Shown piece by piece: positions 8,974 to 19,624 of a stretch of 64,000 nt of DNA. Below the pieces are notes generated by a model. The model searched no databases and was not told where the DNA came from. It saw only the letters and a list, made by a program, of their open reading frames with translations. Made by a program: the position numbers and the translations under genes. How positions within the stretch are numbered: position 1 is the stretch's first letter; each line of letters starts with the position of its first letter. Origin of the DNA: Corallococcus sp. AS-1-6 (GTDB lineage: Bacteria; Myxococcota; Myxococcia; Myxococcales; Myxococcaceae); NCBI RefSeq assembly GCF_020037015.1, contig NZ_JAIQDE010000002.1, positions 372,001 through 436,000 on the forward strand, given 5' to 3'.

Positions 8974-9507
8974 TTGAGCATTTTCGCGTTGGACCGGGTC
9001 GCCGCCCAGTTCCCCGAAGCGGTCGCGGAGCGCTATGTCGACCGCGCTGGCGGAGCCTGGGCCGTCATTCATGCCGAGTGGCTTCCGAAGGTCGCCACCT
9101 TCCTGAAGATGGACCCCGAGCTGGACTTCAAGCTGTTCGGCTCCGCGGACGCCGTGGATCGCCTGCACCTGGCGGAGAGTGATCCGCGCTTCGAGGTCGT
9201 CTACTTCCTCTATTCGCTCAAGCGGAAGGAGCACGTGCGCCTCAAGGTGCGCGTGACCGAGACCCGCCCGGAGCTGCCCTCCCTCACGCCGCTGTACCGC
9301 GGCGCCAACTGGTGGGAGCGGCTGGTGTTCGACTTCTACGGCATCCGCTTCACGGACCACCCGGACCTGCGCCGCATCCTCCTGTACGAGGAGTTCCAGG
9401 GCCACCCCCTGCGCAAGGACTACGCGCTGCGTGACCGCCAGCCGCTGATCCCCGAGCGCCCCATCAAGGACATCTTCCGCGGCCCCGGCACCAGCGGCAT
9501 CGCCTGA
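8974..9507 (+). CDS. nuoC: NADH-quinone oxidoreductase subunit C
   Basis: NuoC (30-kDa type) is a peripheral-arm subunit of complex I near the quinone site. The 177-aa protein contains FEVVYFLYSLKRKEHVRLKV and WWERLVFDFYGIRFTDHPDLRR, the family signature. It ends GHPLRKDYALRDRQPLIPERP, as usual. The start is a TTG preceded by GAGG at 6 nt; the first residues (MSIFALDRVAAQFP) fit the family, and no better ATG or GTG is near. It is the first gene of the nuoCDGHI block and is separate from nuoD, not fused as in E. coli. Confidence 0.93.
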   Translation: MSIFALDRVAAQFPEAVAERYVDRAGGAWAVIHAEWLPKVATFLKMDPELDFKLFGSADAVDRLHLAESDPRFEVVYFLYSLKRKEHVRLKVRVTETRPELPSLTPLYRGANWWERLVFDFYGIRFTDHPDLRRILLYEEFQGHPLRKDYALRDRQPLIPERPIKDIFRGPGTSGIA

Positions 9508-9521
9508 TCGAGACCTCCACC

Positions 9522-10777
9522 ATGGCCGACAGCCACAACACCGACGCGCAGAAGCCGCACAACCCCGACACCGATGGGTTCGCCCATGAGGAGTCGGAGC
9601 TGGAGTCGCACTTCCAGACGAAGAACATGGTCATCAACATGGGCCCCTCCCACCCGGCCACGCACGGCACCGTGCGGCTGAAGGTGGAGCTCGAGGGTGA
9701 GACCATCGTCAAGATCGACCCGGAGATCGGCTTCCTCCACCGCGGCTTCCAGAAGAGCTGCGAGAACGTCACCTGGACGCAGTGCCTGCCGTACACGGAC
9801 CGGCTCAACTACCTGTCCGCGATGATGAACAACTTCGGGTTCCTCAACGCCGTGGAGAAGCTCATCGGCCTGGAGATCCCGGAGCGCGCCCAGTACATCC
9901 GCGTCATCGGCAGCGAGCTGCACCGGCTCACCGACCACCTGACGTGCGTGGGCGCCACCGGCCTGGAGATGGGCGGCTTCGCGCCGTTCCTCTACGGCAT
10001 GGAGGCCCGCGAGCTCATCCAGGACCGCGTCACGGAGCTCACCGGCGCGCGCCTCACCACCAGCTTCGGCCGCGTGGGCGGCATGAACCGCGACCTGCCG
10101 GAGGGCTGGTCGGAGAAGGTCAAGAAGACGCTGGACCGCACCGAAGAGCTGCTCCTGGAGATGGACGGGCTGCTCACGCGCAACCGCATCTTCGTGGACC
10201 GCACCAAGGGCACCGGCGTCATCAGCGCCGAGGACGCCATCGACTACGGGTGGACGGGCCCCGCGCTGCGCGCCTGCGGCGTGGACCACGACCTGCGTAA
10301 GGTGCAGCCCTACTGGGTCTACGACCGCTTCGACTTCGAGTCGGTGGTGGGCCAGCACGGCGACAACTACGACCGCTACCTCGTGCGCCTGGAGGAGATG
10401 CGGCAGTCCATCAAGATCATCCGCCAGGCCCTGGACACCATCCCCGCGGGCCCCATCATCGTGGACGACTGGCGCATCGCGCTGCCGCCCAAGCCCGAGG
10501 TGTACGGCACCATCGAAGGCGTGATGGCCCACTTCAAGCTGGTGATGGAGGGCATCCAGGTCCCCCCCGGTGAAGTGTATGACGCGACGGAAGCGTCCAA
10601 CGGCGAGCTGGGCTGGTACCTGGTGAGCGACGGCCGCGGCCGTCCGTACAAGGTCCACGTGCGTGCCCCGGGCTTCCCGGTGCTGTCGGCGCTGCCGCAC
10701 ATCATCCAGGGCAAGATGATCGCGGACCTCGTTCCCACCTTTGACACCATCAACATGATCGGCGGCGAGGTCGAGCA

Positions 10778-10781
<4 letters not shown>
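9522..10781 (+). CDS. nuoD: NADH-quinone oxidoreductase subunit D
   Basis: NuoD (49-kDa type) forms the quinone-binding cavity with NuoB. The 419-aa protein has the characteristic NMGPSHPATHGTVRL, IGFLHRGFQKSCE, QCLPYTDRLNYLSAMMNN and the C-terminal KVHVRAPGFPVLSALP motifs. The N-terminus carries about 35 extra hydrophilic residues rich in D, N, H and E before the fold. The stop overlaps the nuoG start (GTGA), so the two are translationally coupled. Confidence 0.97.
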
Positions 10782-12667
<1,886 letters not shown>

Positions 12668-12669
12668 CC

Positions 12670-14112
12670 ATGAGCCGTATCCTGACCATGCTGTTCGCCA
12701 TGGCCTTCATCATCTTCGCCGTCGCCGGCGGAGTGGCCTCGGCGTATCTGGTGGGCTACCTGGCGGAGGAGTACCTCTTCGAGGGTGCCAGCCGCCTGAC
12801 GAACATCCTCTTCCTGATGCTCGTCTTCGTGATGATCACCGCGACGCTGCTCACGCTGGCGGAGCGCAAGTGGTCCGCGTTCATGCAGGACCGCGTGGGC
12901 CCCAACCGCGCGCGCCTGGCCATCCCCGGCCTGTCCAACCGCTCCCTGGGCGGCATCCCGCACATCATCACCGACGTGCTGAAGATGCTGACCAAGGAGG
13001 ACTTCGTCCCTGGCCAGGCCAACCGCTTCCTGTTCAACCTGGGCCCCATCCTCGCCTTCGCGCCGGTGTTCGCGCTGTTCGCGGTGGTGCCGGCCGGGCC
13101 GTCCGTGAACGTGTTCGGCAAGACGGTGGACATGGTCGTCGCCACGCCGGACTTCGGCATGCTGTACCTGCTCGCCATCGCGTCGCTCGCCGTGTACGGC
13201 ACGTCGCTGGCCGGCTGGTCCTCCAACAACAAGTTCGCGCTCCTGGGCGGCGTGCGCGCCTCCGCGCAAATGATCAGCTACGAGGTGGCGCTGGGCCTGT
13301 CGCTCGTCGGCCTGTTCCTGGCCTTCTCCTCCGTGCAGTTGCCCGCGCTGGTGGGTGAGGTGGGCAACGCGCTCGTGTCCGGCACCGGGCAGGCGAAGTA
13401 CCTGTGGCGCACGGACGGCACCTTCGACCTGGGCCTGCCGGCGTGGGGCATCTTCATCCAGCCCCTGGGCTTCATCGGCTTCTTCGTGGCGTCCTTCGCG
13501 GAGACCAAGCGCGCCCCGTTCGACGCTCCGGAAGGCGAGTCGGAGATCATCGGCTACTTCGTGGAGTACTCCGGCATGAAGTTCGGCATGTTCATGATCT
13601 CCGAGTTCGTGGAGGTCGTGGTGCTGGCCGGCGTGACGGCGTCGCTCTTCTTCGGCGGGCACCACCTGCCCTTCGGCGGCGAGTGGCTGGCGGCGCAGCC
13701 CTTCTTCCAGGAGCACGGCTGGGTGTACGGCACGCTGCTGGGCACGGTGTTCTGGATCAAGGTCATCCTGCTCATCTGGGTGCAGCTCGTGATTCGCTGG
13801 ACCTTCCCGCGCTTCCGCTACGATCAGATCCAGAACCTGGGCTGGAAGATCCTCCTGCCCGCGGGCCTGGCCAACGTGTTCATCAGCGGCGCGCTGGTGC
13901 TGTGGGATCCGTCCCTGCGCGCGCTGGGCGTGGTGGGCCTGCTGGAGATCGGCTTCGTGGTCGCCCTGACGATGACCACGGGCGCGAAGGCGGCGGACGC
14001 GCACGACGCGGCGCACGGCCACGGGCACGACGCGCATGGCCACGGACACGATGCGCACGGCCTGCCGGCGCACGCGGACGCTCACTCCCATTCCCCGGCG
14101 GGCGCGCACTAG
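12670..14112 (+). CDS. nuoH: NADH-quinone oxidoreductase subunit H with histidine-rich tail
   Basis: NuoH is the membrane subunit that joins the peripheral arm and contributes to the quinone channel. The 480-aa protein has eight or nine membrane helices and the family motifs ERKWSAFMQDRVGPNRA and AETKRAPFDAPEGESEIIGYF. It lacks the compact C-terminus of E. coli NuoH (about 325 aa). A loop insert of about 60 residues after SVQLPALV and a C-terminal tail of 36 residues with 12 histidines make up much of the extra length. The tail includes a two-copy repeat of the heptad GHGHDAH. Such tails often bind nickel or zinc, but no function is known to me for complex I. Confidence 0.94.
   Translation: MSRILTMLFAMAFIIFAVAGGVASAYLVGYLAEEYLFEGASRLTNILFLMLVFVMITATLLTLAERKWSAFMQDRVGPNRARLAIPGLSNRSLGGIPHIITDVLKMLTKEDFVPGQANRFLFNLGPILAFAPVFALFAVVPAGPSVNVFGKTVDMVVATPDFGMLYLLAIASLAVYGTSLAGWSSNNKFALLGGVRASAQMISYEVALGLSLVGLFLAFSSVQLPALVGEVGNALVSGTGQAKYLWRTDGTFDLGLPAWGIFIQPLGFIGFFVASFAETKRAPFDAPEGESEIIGYFVEYSGMKFGMFMISEFVEVVVLAGVTASLFFGGHHLPFGGEWLAAQPFFQEHGWVYGTLLGTVFWIKVILLIWVQLVIRWTFPRFRYDQIQNLGWKILLPAGLANVFISGALVLWDPSLRALGVVGLLEIGFVVALTMTTGAKAADAHDAAHGHGHDAHGHGHDAHGLPAHADAHSHSPAGAH
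14017..14058 (+). repeat. 21-nt tandem repeat (two copies) in the nuoH tail
   Basis: Two in-frame 21-nt units each encode GHGHDAH (residues 450-463). They differ at four third codon positions (GGG/GGA, GAC/GAT and CAT/CAC among them), so the protein repeat is kept while the DNA has drifted. This suggests an old duplication held by selection. Confidence 0.8.
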
Positions 14113-14139
14113 CGCGGTCCGGAAGCGAGACAAGTCACC

Positions 14140-14892
14140 ATGGCGTTCAATGCCTCCCAGGATCCGCGCACGGACCTCCGTGAGCGGATGTACATCCCGG
14201 AGCTGCTGCGCGGTCTGGCCATCACGACCAAGCACTTCTTCCGCAACATGTTCGGCACGCGCGACACCAACCCCCAGGTGGTGGACCGCACGGGCACGAG
14301 CCTGATGACCACGGTGGAGTACCCGGAAGAGAAGCCCATCTACCCGGAGGGCTACCGCGGTCTGCACCGGCTGGTTCCGCGCGAGGACGGCAAGCCGCGC
14401 TGCGTGGCCTGCTACATGTGCGCGACCATCTGCCCCGCGCAGTGCATCTACATCGAGGCGGGTGAGTACGAGCGCGAGGGCACCGACTCCGAGTCGGCGG
14501 TCATCGAGAAGTACCCCACCCAGTTCGTCATCGACGAGCTGCGCTGCATCGTGTGCGGCCTGTGCGTGGAGGCGTGCCCGAAGGACGCCATCCGCATGGA
14601 CACGTACATGCACACGCCTTCCGAGTACAACCGGCAGAACTTCGTCTACGACATCCCGAAGCTGCTCAAGGGCCCGGCGGTGTCGCACCCGTCCGACCCG
14701 TGGAACAAGCGGGAGAGCTCCTCGGAGCCGCACCACGTCCACAAGGAGGCGCACACGCGCATCGGCGAGGGACACGCGGACCACGGCCACGGCCACGCCA
14801 AGCAGTTGGGCGCGGGCCCCGCCAAGGCGGGCGCCGGGCACGCGGTGGTGACGCAGCAGGGTCCCATCCAGGTGACGAAGTTCATCAAGTAG
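14140..14892 (+). CDS. nuoI: NADH-quinone oxidoreductase subunit I with histidine-rich tail
   Basis: NuoI carries clusters N6a and N6b, which pass electrons to N2. The 250-aa protein has both ferredoxin motifs, [12 protein letters not shown] and [12 protein letters not shown], each with its distant partner cysteine context (QCIYI, KDAIRMD). It is longer than typical (about 160-180 aa). The additional C-terminal part (residues about 195-250) is rich in His (9), Gly and Ala, ending [12 protein letters not shown]. With NuoH it is the second neighbouring complex I subunit with a His-rich tail. It is the last gene before a terminator. Confidence 0.94.
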   Translation: MAFNASQDPRTDLRERMYIPELLRGLAITTKHFFRNMFGTRDTNPQVVDRTGTSLMTTVEYPEEKPIYPEGYRGLHRLVPREDGKPRCVACYMCATICPAQCIYIEAGEYEREGTDSESAVIEKYPTQFVIDELRCIVCGLCVEACPKDAIRMDTYMHTPSEYNRQNFVYDIPKLLKGPAVSHPSDPWNKRESSSEPHHVHKEAHTRIGEGHADHGHGHAKQLGAGPAKAGAGHAVVTQQGPIQVTKFIK

Positions 14893-14946
14893 TCCGTGTT
14901 TCGCACCGCGGGGGGCGGCCGTGCGCCGCCCCTCCGCACGCATCCC

Positions 14947-14994
14947 GGCCCGCCTCCTTCCCGCTGTCCTGGGAAGGGCGGGCCGAAGCCTTTT
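14947..14994 (+). terminator. Rho-independent terminator of the nuoCDGHI block
   Basis: A strong GC stem (14947-14962 with 14971-14984, one 2-nt bulge, 8-nt loop) is followed by GAAGCC and TTTT. It lies 55 nt after the nuoI stop, so nuoJKLMN do not follow in this unit. Confidence 0.75.
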
Positions 14995-15063
14995 CTGGGG
15001 GCATGTGGTGATGCTGCACCTCTTCAATGCGCATGGTGCCGGCCTGGCACGGGGAGCCCCGCC

Positions 15064-15426
15064 GTGAAGCGCTACCGGATGTCGGTGTGCAAGGGTTCGA
15101 GCTGCCGCGCGGGCGGCTCGGACGCGGTGCACGTGGCGGCGCGCGAGGCGCTGTCCGACAAGGGCCTGCAGGCCCGCTGCGAGCTGTACCGGGGCGGCTG
15201 CTACGGCTTCTGCCACATGGGGCCCAACGTGGTGGTGCGCGAGGACACGGGCCGCAAGCGCGACCCGCTGTCCCCGGAGGACTACCAGCTCATGGGGTGG
15301 CCTGGAGAGGTCTACTACTCCGGGATGACGGCGGAGAAGATGCGCCGCGTGGTGGACGAGCACATCCAGAACGACGCGCCGGTGCGCGAGCTGTTCGGGC
15401 AGCCGGACTCCGGCGACGACGACTGA
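15064..15426 (+). CDS. Thioredoxin-like [2Fe-2S] ferredoxin
   Basis: This 120-aa protein begins VKRYRMSVCKGSSCRAGG and has CELYRGGCYGFCHMGPNVVV, the four-cysteine pattern of the thioredoxin-like [2Fe-2S] ferredoxin family (related to the C-terminal part of NuoE and to hydrogenase subunits). The fold should carry one electron in the cytoplasm. It lies just after the nuo terminator, in a genome region that lacks nuoE, so a role as an electron carrier or as a partner of complex I is possible but unproven. The GTG at 15064 is preceded by GGGGAG; a second start (ATG 15079) would remove five residues. Confidence 0.82.
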   Translation: MKRYRMSVCKGSSCRAGGSDAVHVAAREALSDKGLQARCELYRGGCYGFCHMGPNVVVREDTGRKRDPLSPEDYQLMGWPGEVYYSGMTAEKMRRVVDEHIQNDAPVRELFGQPDSGDDD

Positions 15427-15443
15427 AGTCCAGGAGGTGGGCC

Positions 15444-16511
15444 GTGCGTCGAGCGTCCCGGGTGTCCCCCCTGCTGCCCGGCCTCGTGGGCCTGCTGGTG
15501 CTCGGCGCGTGTTCGCGCCCCGTGGCCCCGGCGCCCGCGCGGGTGCTCGGCGCGCACGCGGACGCGGACAGCCCCCGCGTCGTGGGAGCGGCGCTCGTGC
15601 GGGACGGCGACTCCCGCGAGGAGCTGCTGCGGCGCCATCCCCGCGTCGAACCCGATGCGGCGCTGACGGCCACCCTGGCGAGCATCCTCGCGGACTCCGG
15701 GCAGCGCCTGCGCTGGAGCGCCGCGCCCGTGGAGGACCTGGCGTGTGACAACGGCGACGTCCGCTTCCGCATCCAGGTGCGGGTGCCGCCCGCGTGCACG
15801 GAGCGCGCGTGTCCGGTGCTCGCCTTCTACACGACGGGCTGTCCCAGGCCGGGCTACCACTGGCGCCCGGAGTTCTTCCTGCGTGCGGGCTTCATCTACG
15901 CGGAGCCCGCCGTGCGGGGCACCCAATGCTCCGAGGACTGGGCCCGCGCGGACGACGGACCGTTGCGCGTCGCCGCCGCCACGGACCTGGAGGCCGCCAG
16001 CCGCTGCCTGCGCCAGCGCTTCACGCGCGAGGGCGTGGTCCCCAGGCTGGGCATCCTCGGGTGGAGCTACGGAGGCAACCAGACGCTGGTGGGCATGACG
16101 CGCTTCGCGGGCAGCTACGACGCGGGCTTTGCCCTCGCGGCCAAGACGGACCTGGCGTCGTTCCTCTCCCAGACGACGCCGGAGCTGCGCCGTGCCCGGG
16201 CCGCGGAGTACGGAGACCCGGAGCGGGACGCGGAGCGGCTGCGCGCCATCTCCCCCATGACCTGGGTGGACCGGGTGGAGGGCCCCATCGCCCTGATGCT
16301 GGGCGCGAGGGACCCCAAGGTGTCGCTGTCCGACGCGGGCGCCTTCGTGCGCGCGCTCCGGGCCCGTGGCCAGGACGCGTCGCTGATGATCGTCCCCGAG
16401 CACGCCCACCTCACGGAGCGCCCGGAGGAGATCGCGTTCGAGCACGCCCACCTCCTCCAGTTCTTTACTTCGCGCTTCGGTGTGCCCCTCCGGGTCGACA
16501 CGCTCCCCTGA
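15444..16511 (+). CDS. Lipoprotein alpha/beta hydrolase, prolyl-oligopeptidase-like
   Basis: This 355-aa protein has a lipoprotein signal (LVGLLVLGAC, lipid-modified Cys at about residue 24), so it should be anchored in the envelope. The catalytic serine lies in LGWSYGG, a GxSxGG elbow. Asp in LGARDPKV and His in PEHAHL complete a triad, as in S9 peptidase and related esterase families. The N-terminal half has several cysteines (CPVLAFYTTGCPRPGY, CSEDWA), suggesting disulfides. It probably hydrolyses a peptide or ester outside the cytoplasm. A near-perfect ribosome-binding site (AGGAGG) precedes the GTG. The gap to the ferredoxin stop is 17 nt, so the two may be co-transcribed. Confidence 0.8.
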   Translation: MRRASRVSPLLPGLVGLLVLGACSRPVAPAPARVLGAHADADSPRVVGAALVRDGDSREELLRRHPRVEPDAALTATLASILADSGQRLRWSAAPVEDLACDNGDVRFRIQVRVPPACTERACPVLAFYTTGCPRPGYHWRPEFFLRAGFIYAEPAVRGTQCSEDWARADDGPLRVAAATDLEAASRCLRQRFTREGVVPRLGILGWSYGGNQTLVGMTRFAGSYDAGFALAAKTDLASFLSQTTPELRRARAAEYGDPERDAERLRAISPMTWVDRVEGPIALMLGARDPKVSLSDAGAFVRALRARGQDASLMIVPEHAHLTERPEEIAFEHAHLLQFFTSRFGVPLRVDTLP

Positions 16512-16644
16512 GGCGGCAAGGCACGCCCCCAGAGGTTCGTTGCCCCATCCGCGACCCGAAGTCCTCCGCGAGGACGTGCGTCTCGCGAGCGCGGCGATGG
16601 GGCGCGACGGAGTGCTTGGGCGCCCGCCGGGGGCGCCCGCGCCA

Positions 16645-16812
16645 AACCTGTCCGACTGTCGGACAGGTTCGTGACGCACGAAGCCCGAGGCCGCGCTGTC
16701 CCGGCAGGCGGCGCGGACGGTTGGCCTCGCGTCCCTGGCGTCCGGGGACGTGCACCGAGGGGCCGCGCCGGGCACGGCCTTGAGAAACCTGTCCGACAGT
16801 CGGACAGGTTTC
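16645..16812. repeat. Inverted pair of long palindromes (REPIN-like)
   Basis: This element fills part of a 407-bp gap between convergent genes. Palindrome 1 (16645-16669) has perfect 12-bp arms AACCTGTCCGAC/GTCGGACAGGTT around a single T. Palindrome 2 (16784-16812) has perfect 14-bp arms GAAACCTGTCCGAC/GTCGGACAGGTTTC around a single A. The two cores are exact reverse complements of each other, 114 bp apart. This is the layout of a REPIN, two REP palindromes in inverted orientation, a small element mobilised in trans by RAYT transposases in other bacteria. Paired operators for a dimeric protein are the alternative. I see no gene in the rest of the gap. Confidence 0.65.
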
Positions 16813-16918
16813 AGCGCTTCGTCTTCCGAGGGGGCCTCCCGCCCGGGCATGGACCTCGGACAGGCCCGCTCGCGCCGTGCGTCCCCCCGGACTCGCCAAC
16901 GAACGCCTGCCGCCCGGC

Positions 16919-19525
16919 CTAGCGCGAGTCCGTGCTGCGCCGGCCCCAGCGGATGACGCCGTCCCAGTCCTCGGGCGGCGGCGTCTGGATGAGGCGCTGG
17001 CAGCGCTCGACGTAGACGCGGGCCACCGGGTCGCCGTGCTCCACGCCGCAGCGGCGGAACAGCTCCTGGGCCAGGATGAAGTCGCGGCCGTAGTAGGCGG
17101 TGAGGGCCTTCTCGTAGAGGGCGATGCCCGCCTGCTTCTCCGGGGAGAACTCGCCCCGGCGGCCCAGCAGCTCGTGCACGCGCACGGGCTGGGGACGGTC
17201 CCTCAGGAGCACGCGGTCCACCTCGCGGAAGACGTACGCGTCGCTGGCGAGCTGCGCGGTGGCCTGCCCCACCAGCACCTGGGTGCCGTACTGCTTGTTG
17301 GCCGCCTCCAGCCGGCCGGCCATGCCCACCGCGTCGCCCATGACGGTGTAGTTCGACTTGAGCTCGCTGCCCATGTCGCCCACCAGCAGGTCGCCCGTGT
17401 CGATGCCGGCGCGCACCGACAGCCGGTGGCCGAACTGCTTCTCCCAGTGGGGCTGCTTCTGCGCGAGCGCCGCCTGGAGCTTCAGCGCCGCCTCGCAGGC
17501 CAGGTGCGCGTGGCGGTCCGTGCGCACGGGCGCGCCCCAGAAGGCCATCACGGAGTCGCCCATGTACTTGTCCACCTGCCCCGCCGTGGCGCGCACCACG
17601 GCGGTCATCTCCGTAAGGAAGGTGTTGAGCAGCGGCACCAGTTGCTCCGGCGGCAGCGCTTCCGACAGGCGCGTGAAGCCCTCGATGTCGCAGAGGTACA
17701 CGGTCATCTGCCGGCGCTCCGGCTTCATCAGGCTCACGTCGCGCGCCACCAGCCGCGCCACGTCCGGGCTCACGTAGCGGCCCAGCGCGCTGTGCACGAA
17801 CTCGCGCACGTCCTGCTCCGTGCGGAAGGCGTAGAGGGTCGTCACCAGGAACGCGAGCCCGCCGGACCACAGCGGCCCCGCGACGGCGACCCACACCTGG
17901 TCATGCACGAAGACGTAGCCCGCCGCGCCCACGTAGCCCGCCCCGGCCGCCACCGCCACGCAGACGAAGAGGAAGGCGCCGCCCACGGAGCGCAGGAGCC
18001 AACTGAACGACAGCGCCAGGAACGCGCCGATGAACGCGAGCCCCATGGTGGCGAGCATGTCCACCCTCGGCGGCGCGCGGGTGATGCCGTCCGACGCGAG
18101 GATGTTCGCGAGCGCCTGGCCCAGCACGGCGCCGTTGGCGATGCCCGGCCCGATGGGCGTCACCCGGCGCTCGGGCGCGTAGCTGCTGGTGTTGGTGAGG
18201 ATGACGGCGCGGCCCTCCAGGTCATGGTCGAAGCGGACGGGCCGGGCCTCCTGCGAGTCGAAGAGGTTGAGCAGCACGTTCCACGCGCGGATGGAGCGGG
18301 CGAGCGGGCCGCGCGCGCCGCGGGTGGCGGACGGGGCCTCCCAGCGCAGCAGGCTGTAGCCGGCCGCGTCCATGGGCACGGAGTACTTGTCCCCGATGTG
18401 GAGGCGCCCGTCCGCGTACCGCAGCGTCTGCGTGCCCGCGAGCCGCATGGCGGCGGCCAGGGGCAGCGAGGGCAGCACGTAGCGCTCGCCCCCGCGAGGA
18501 CTGTACGCGACGAGGTGGGGCACGCCGCGCACCACGCCGTCGGGGTCCGCGGGCAGCGTGGTGGCGCCGTAGCCGCTGGCCTGACCGAGCAGCGGCGTCA
18601 CCGGGTGCTGGAGCTGGCGCACCTCCAGGAGCTTCTCCGGATCCAGCCCCTGCACCTGCACGGAGGCCAGGGCGAGGAACAGGTCCGACGGGGCCACGCG
18701 GAAGGCGTCGTCCGCGGCGCGGCGCTCCTGGATGGACGCGGCGGCGGTGCCCAACTGCTCGCCCAGGCCGCGGCCCTCGCCCTCGTCCGCGACGCCGGCC
18801 CAGACCTCCAGGGCCTTGCCGGCGGGGATGAGGAACGCGGGGCGCTGGAGGGCGAGCACGGACTGCGCCCGGGCGCGGGCCTCGGTGACGTTGGGGTAGC
18901 TGCCCAGACGGACGCGGTAGGGCCACAGGCGGCCGGTGGGAGGCAGCGTGCGGGTGCCCTCGGCGCCCCAGCGGAAGGCGAGCACGGAGCGGCCGGGGTC
19001 CTGGTCCAGGAGGGCGCGGAGCGCGTCGTCGTCCTGGGACAGGGCGCCCCGCCCCGAGCGCGTGGGGGTGACGCAGGCGCGGGGGCTGAGCTCCGGGTAG
19101 GTGAAGTCCAGCATCACCACGGAGGCGCCCTCCTCCACCAGGCGGTGCACCATGCCGCCCATGACCTGGCGCGGCCACGGGTACGCGGCGATCTCCGCGC
19201 GCGGGCCCTGCTGGGCTTCGGCGAGCGTGTCGTCGTCGATGGAGACGAGCACCACCCGGTCGGAGCGCTCGGACACCTCTCCGAGCTGGCGGATGCGCCA
19301 GTCGTAGAAGACGCGCTCGCCGCCGTCGAGCCAGTGCGAGAGCCCATCGATGAAGCCCGAGGGCGACAGCAGGGGCGCGGGCGTGTCCTCCGGCCGCACG
19401 GGGCCCGTGACGCGGTGGGAGACGAGCAGGCCGAGCAGGCAGCCGAACAGGGCCGCCATGGCGAGCGAGAAGCCGAGCCGGTGGAGGAAGCGGCGGCCAG
19501 AGGAGTGGATGCGGAGGCGTTGCAC
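16919..19525 (-). CDS. CHASE2-domain class III nucleotide cyclase
   Basis: This 868-aa membrane sensor has an N-terminal helix (residues about 13-36), a large extracytoplasmic CHASE2 domain (about 40-480), three or four membrane helices (about 485-570) and a C-terminal cyclase domain (about 600-790), followed by a TPR-like end. Metal aspartates are in LCDIEGFT and GDSVMAF, Lys is in DKYMGD and Thr in NYTVMGD. The usual VNxAxR motif reads VGMAGR: the Arg remains but the transition-state Asn is a Gly. Activity may be low or altered. The ligand is unknown. The GTG start at 19525 precedes QRLRIHSSGRR; the frame stays open upstream but that part does not look coding. Confidence 0.85.
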   Translation of the reverse strand: MQRLRIHSSGRRFLHRLGFSLAMAALFGCLLGLLVSHRVTGPVRPEDTPAPLLSPSGFIDGLSHWLDGGERVFYDWRIRQLGEVSERSDRVVLVSIDDDTLAEAQQGPRAEIAAYPWPRQVMGGMVHRLVEEGASVVMLDFTYPELSPRACVTPTRSGRGALSQDDDALRALLDQDPGRSVLAFRWGAEGTRTLPPTGRLWPYRVRLGSYPNVTEARARAQSVLALQRPAFLIPAGKALEVWAGVADEGEGRGLGEQLGTAAASIQERRAADDAFRVAPSDLFLALASVQVQGLDPEKLLEVRQLQHPVTPLLGQASGYGATTLPADPDGVVRGVPHLVAYSPRGGERYVLPSLPLAAAMRLAGTQTLRYADGRLHIGDKYSVPMDAAGYSLLRWEAPSATRGARGPLARSIRAWNVLLNLFDSQEARPVRFDHDLEGRAVILTNTSSYAPERRVTPIGPGIANGAVLGQALANILASDGITRAPPRVDMLATMGLAFIGAFLALSFSWLLRSVGGAFLFVCVAVAAGAGYVGAAGYVFVHDQVWVAVAGPLWSGGLAFLVTTLYAFRTEQDVREFVHSALGRYVSPDVARLVARDVSLMKPERRQMTVYLCDIEGFTRLSEALPPEQLVPLLNTFLTEMTAVVRATAGQVDKYMGDSVMAFWGAPVRTDRHAHLACEAALKLQAALAQKQPHWEKQFGHRLSVRAGIDTGDLLVGDMGSELKSNYTVMGDAVGMAGRLEAANKQYGTQVLVGQATAQLASDAYVFREVDRVLLRDRPQPVRVHELLGRRGEFSPEKQAGIALYEKALTAYYGRDFILAQELFRRCGVEHGDPVARVYVERCQRLIQTPPPEDWDGVIRWGRRSTDSR

Positions 19526-19624
19526 GAGCGGCGCACAGGATACTCCGCCGGAGCCTCGCGCCCATGGGCAACACGCGGGGTATGGTTGGCCGCCGTCAAC
19601 CGTGCCCCGTTCAAGAGAGTGCCC

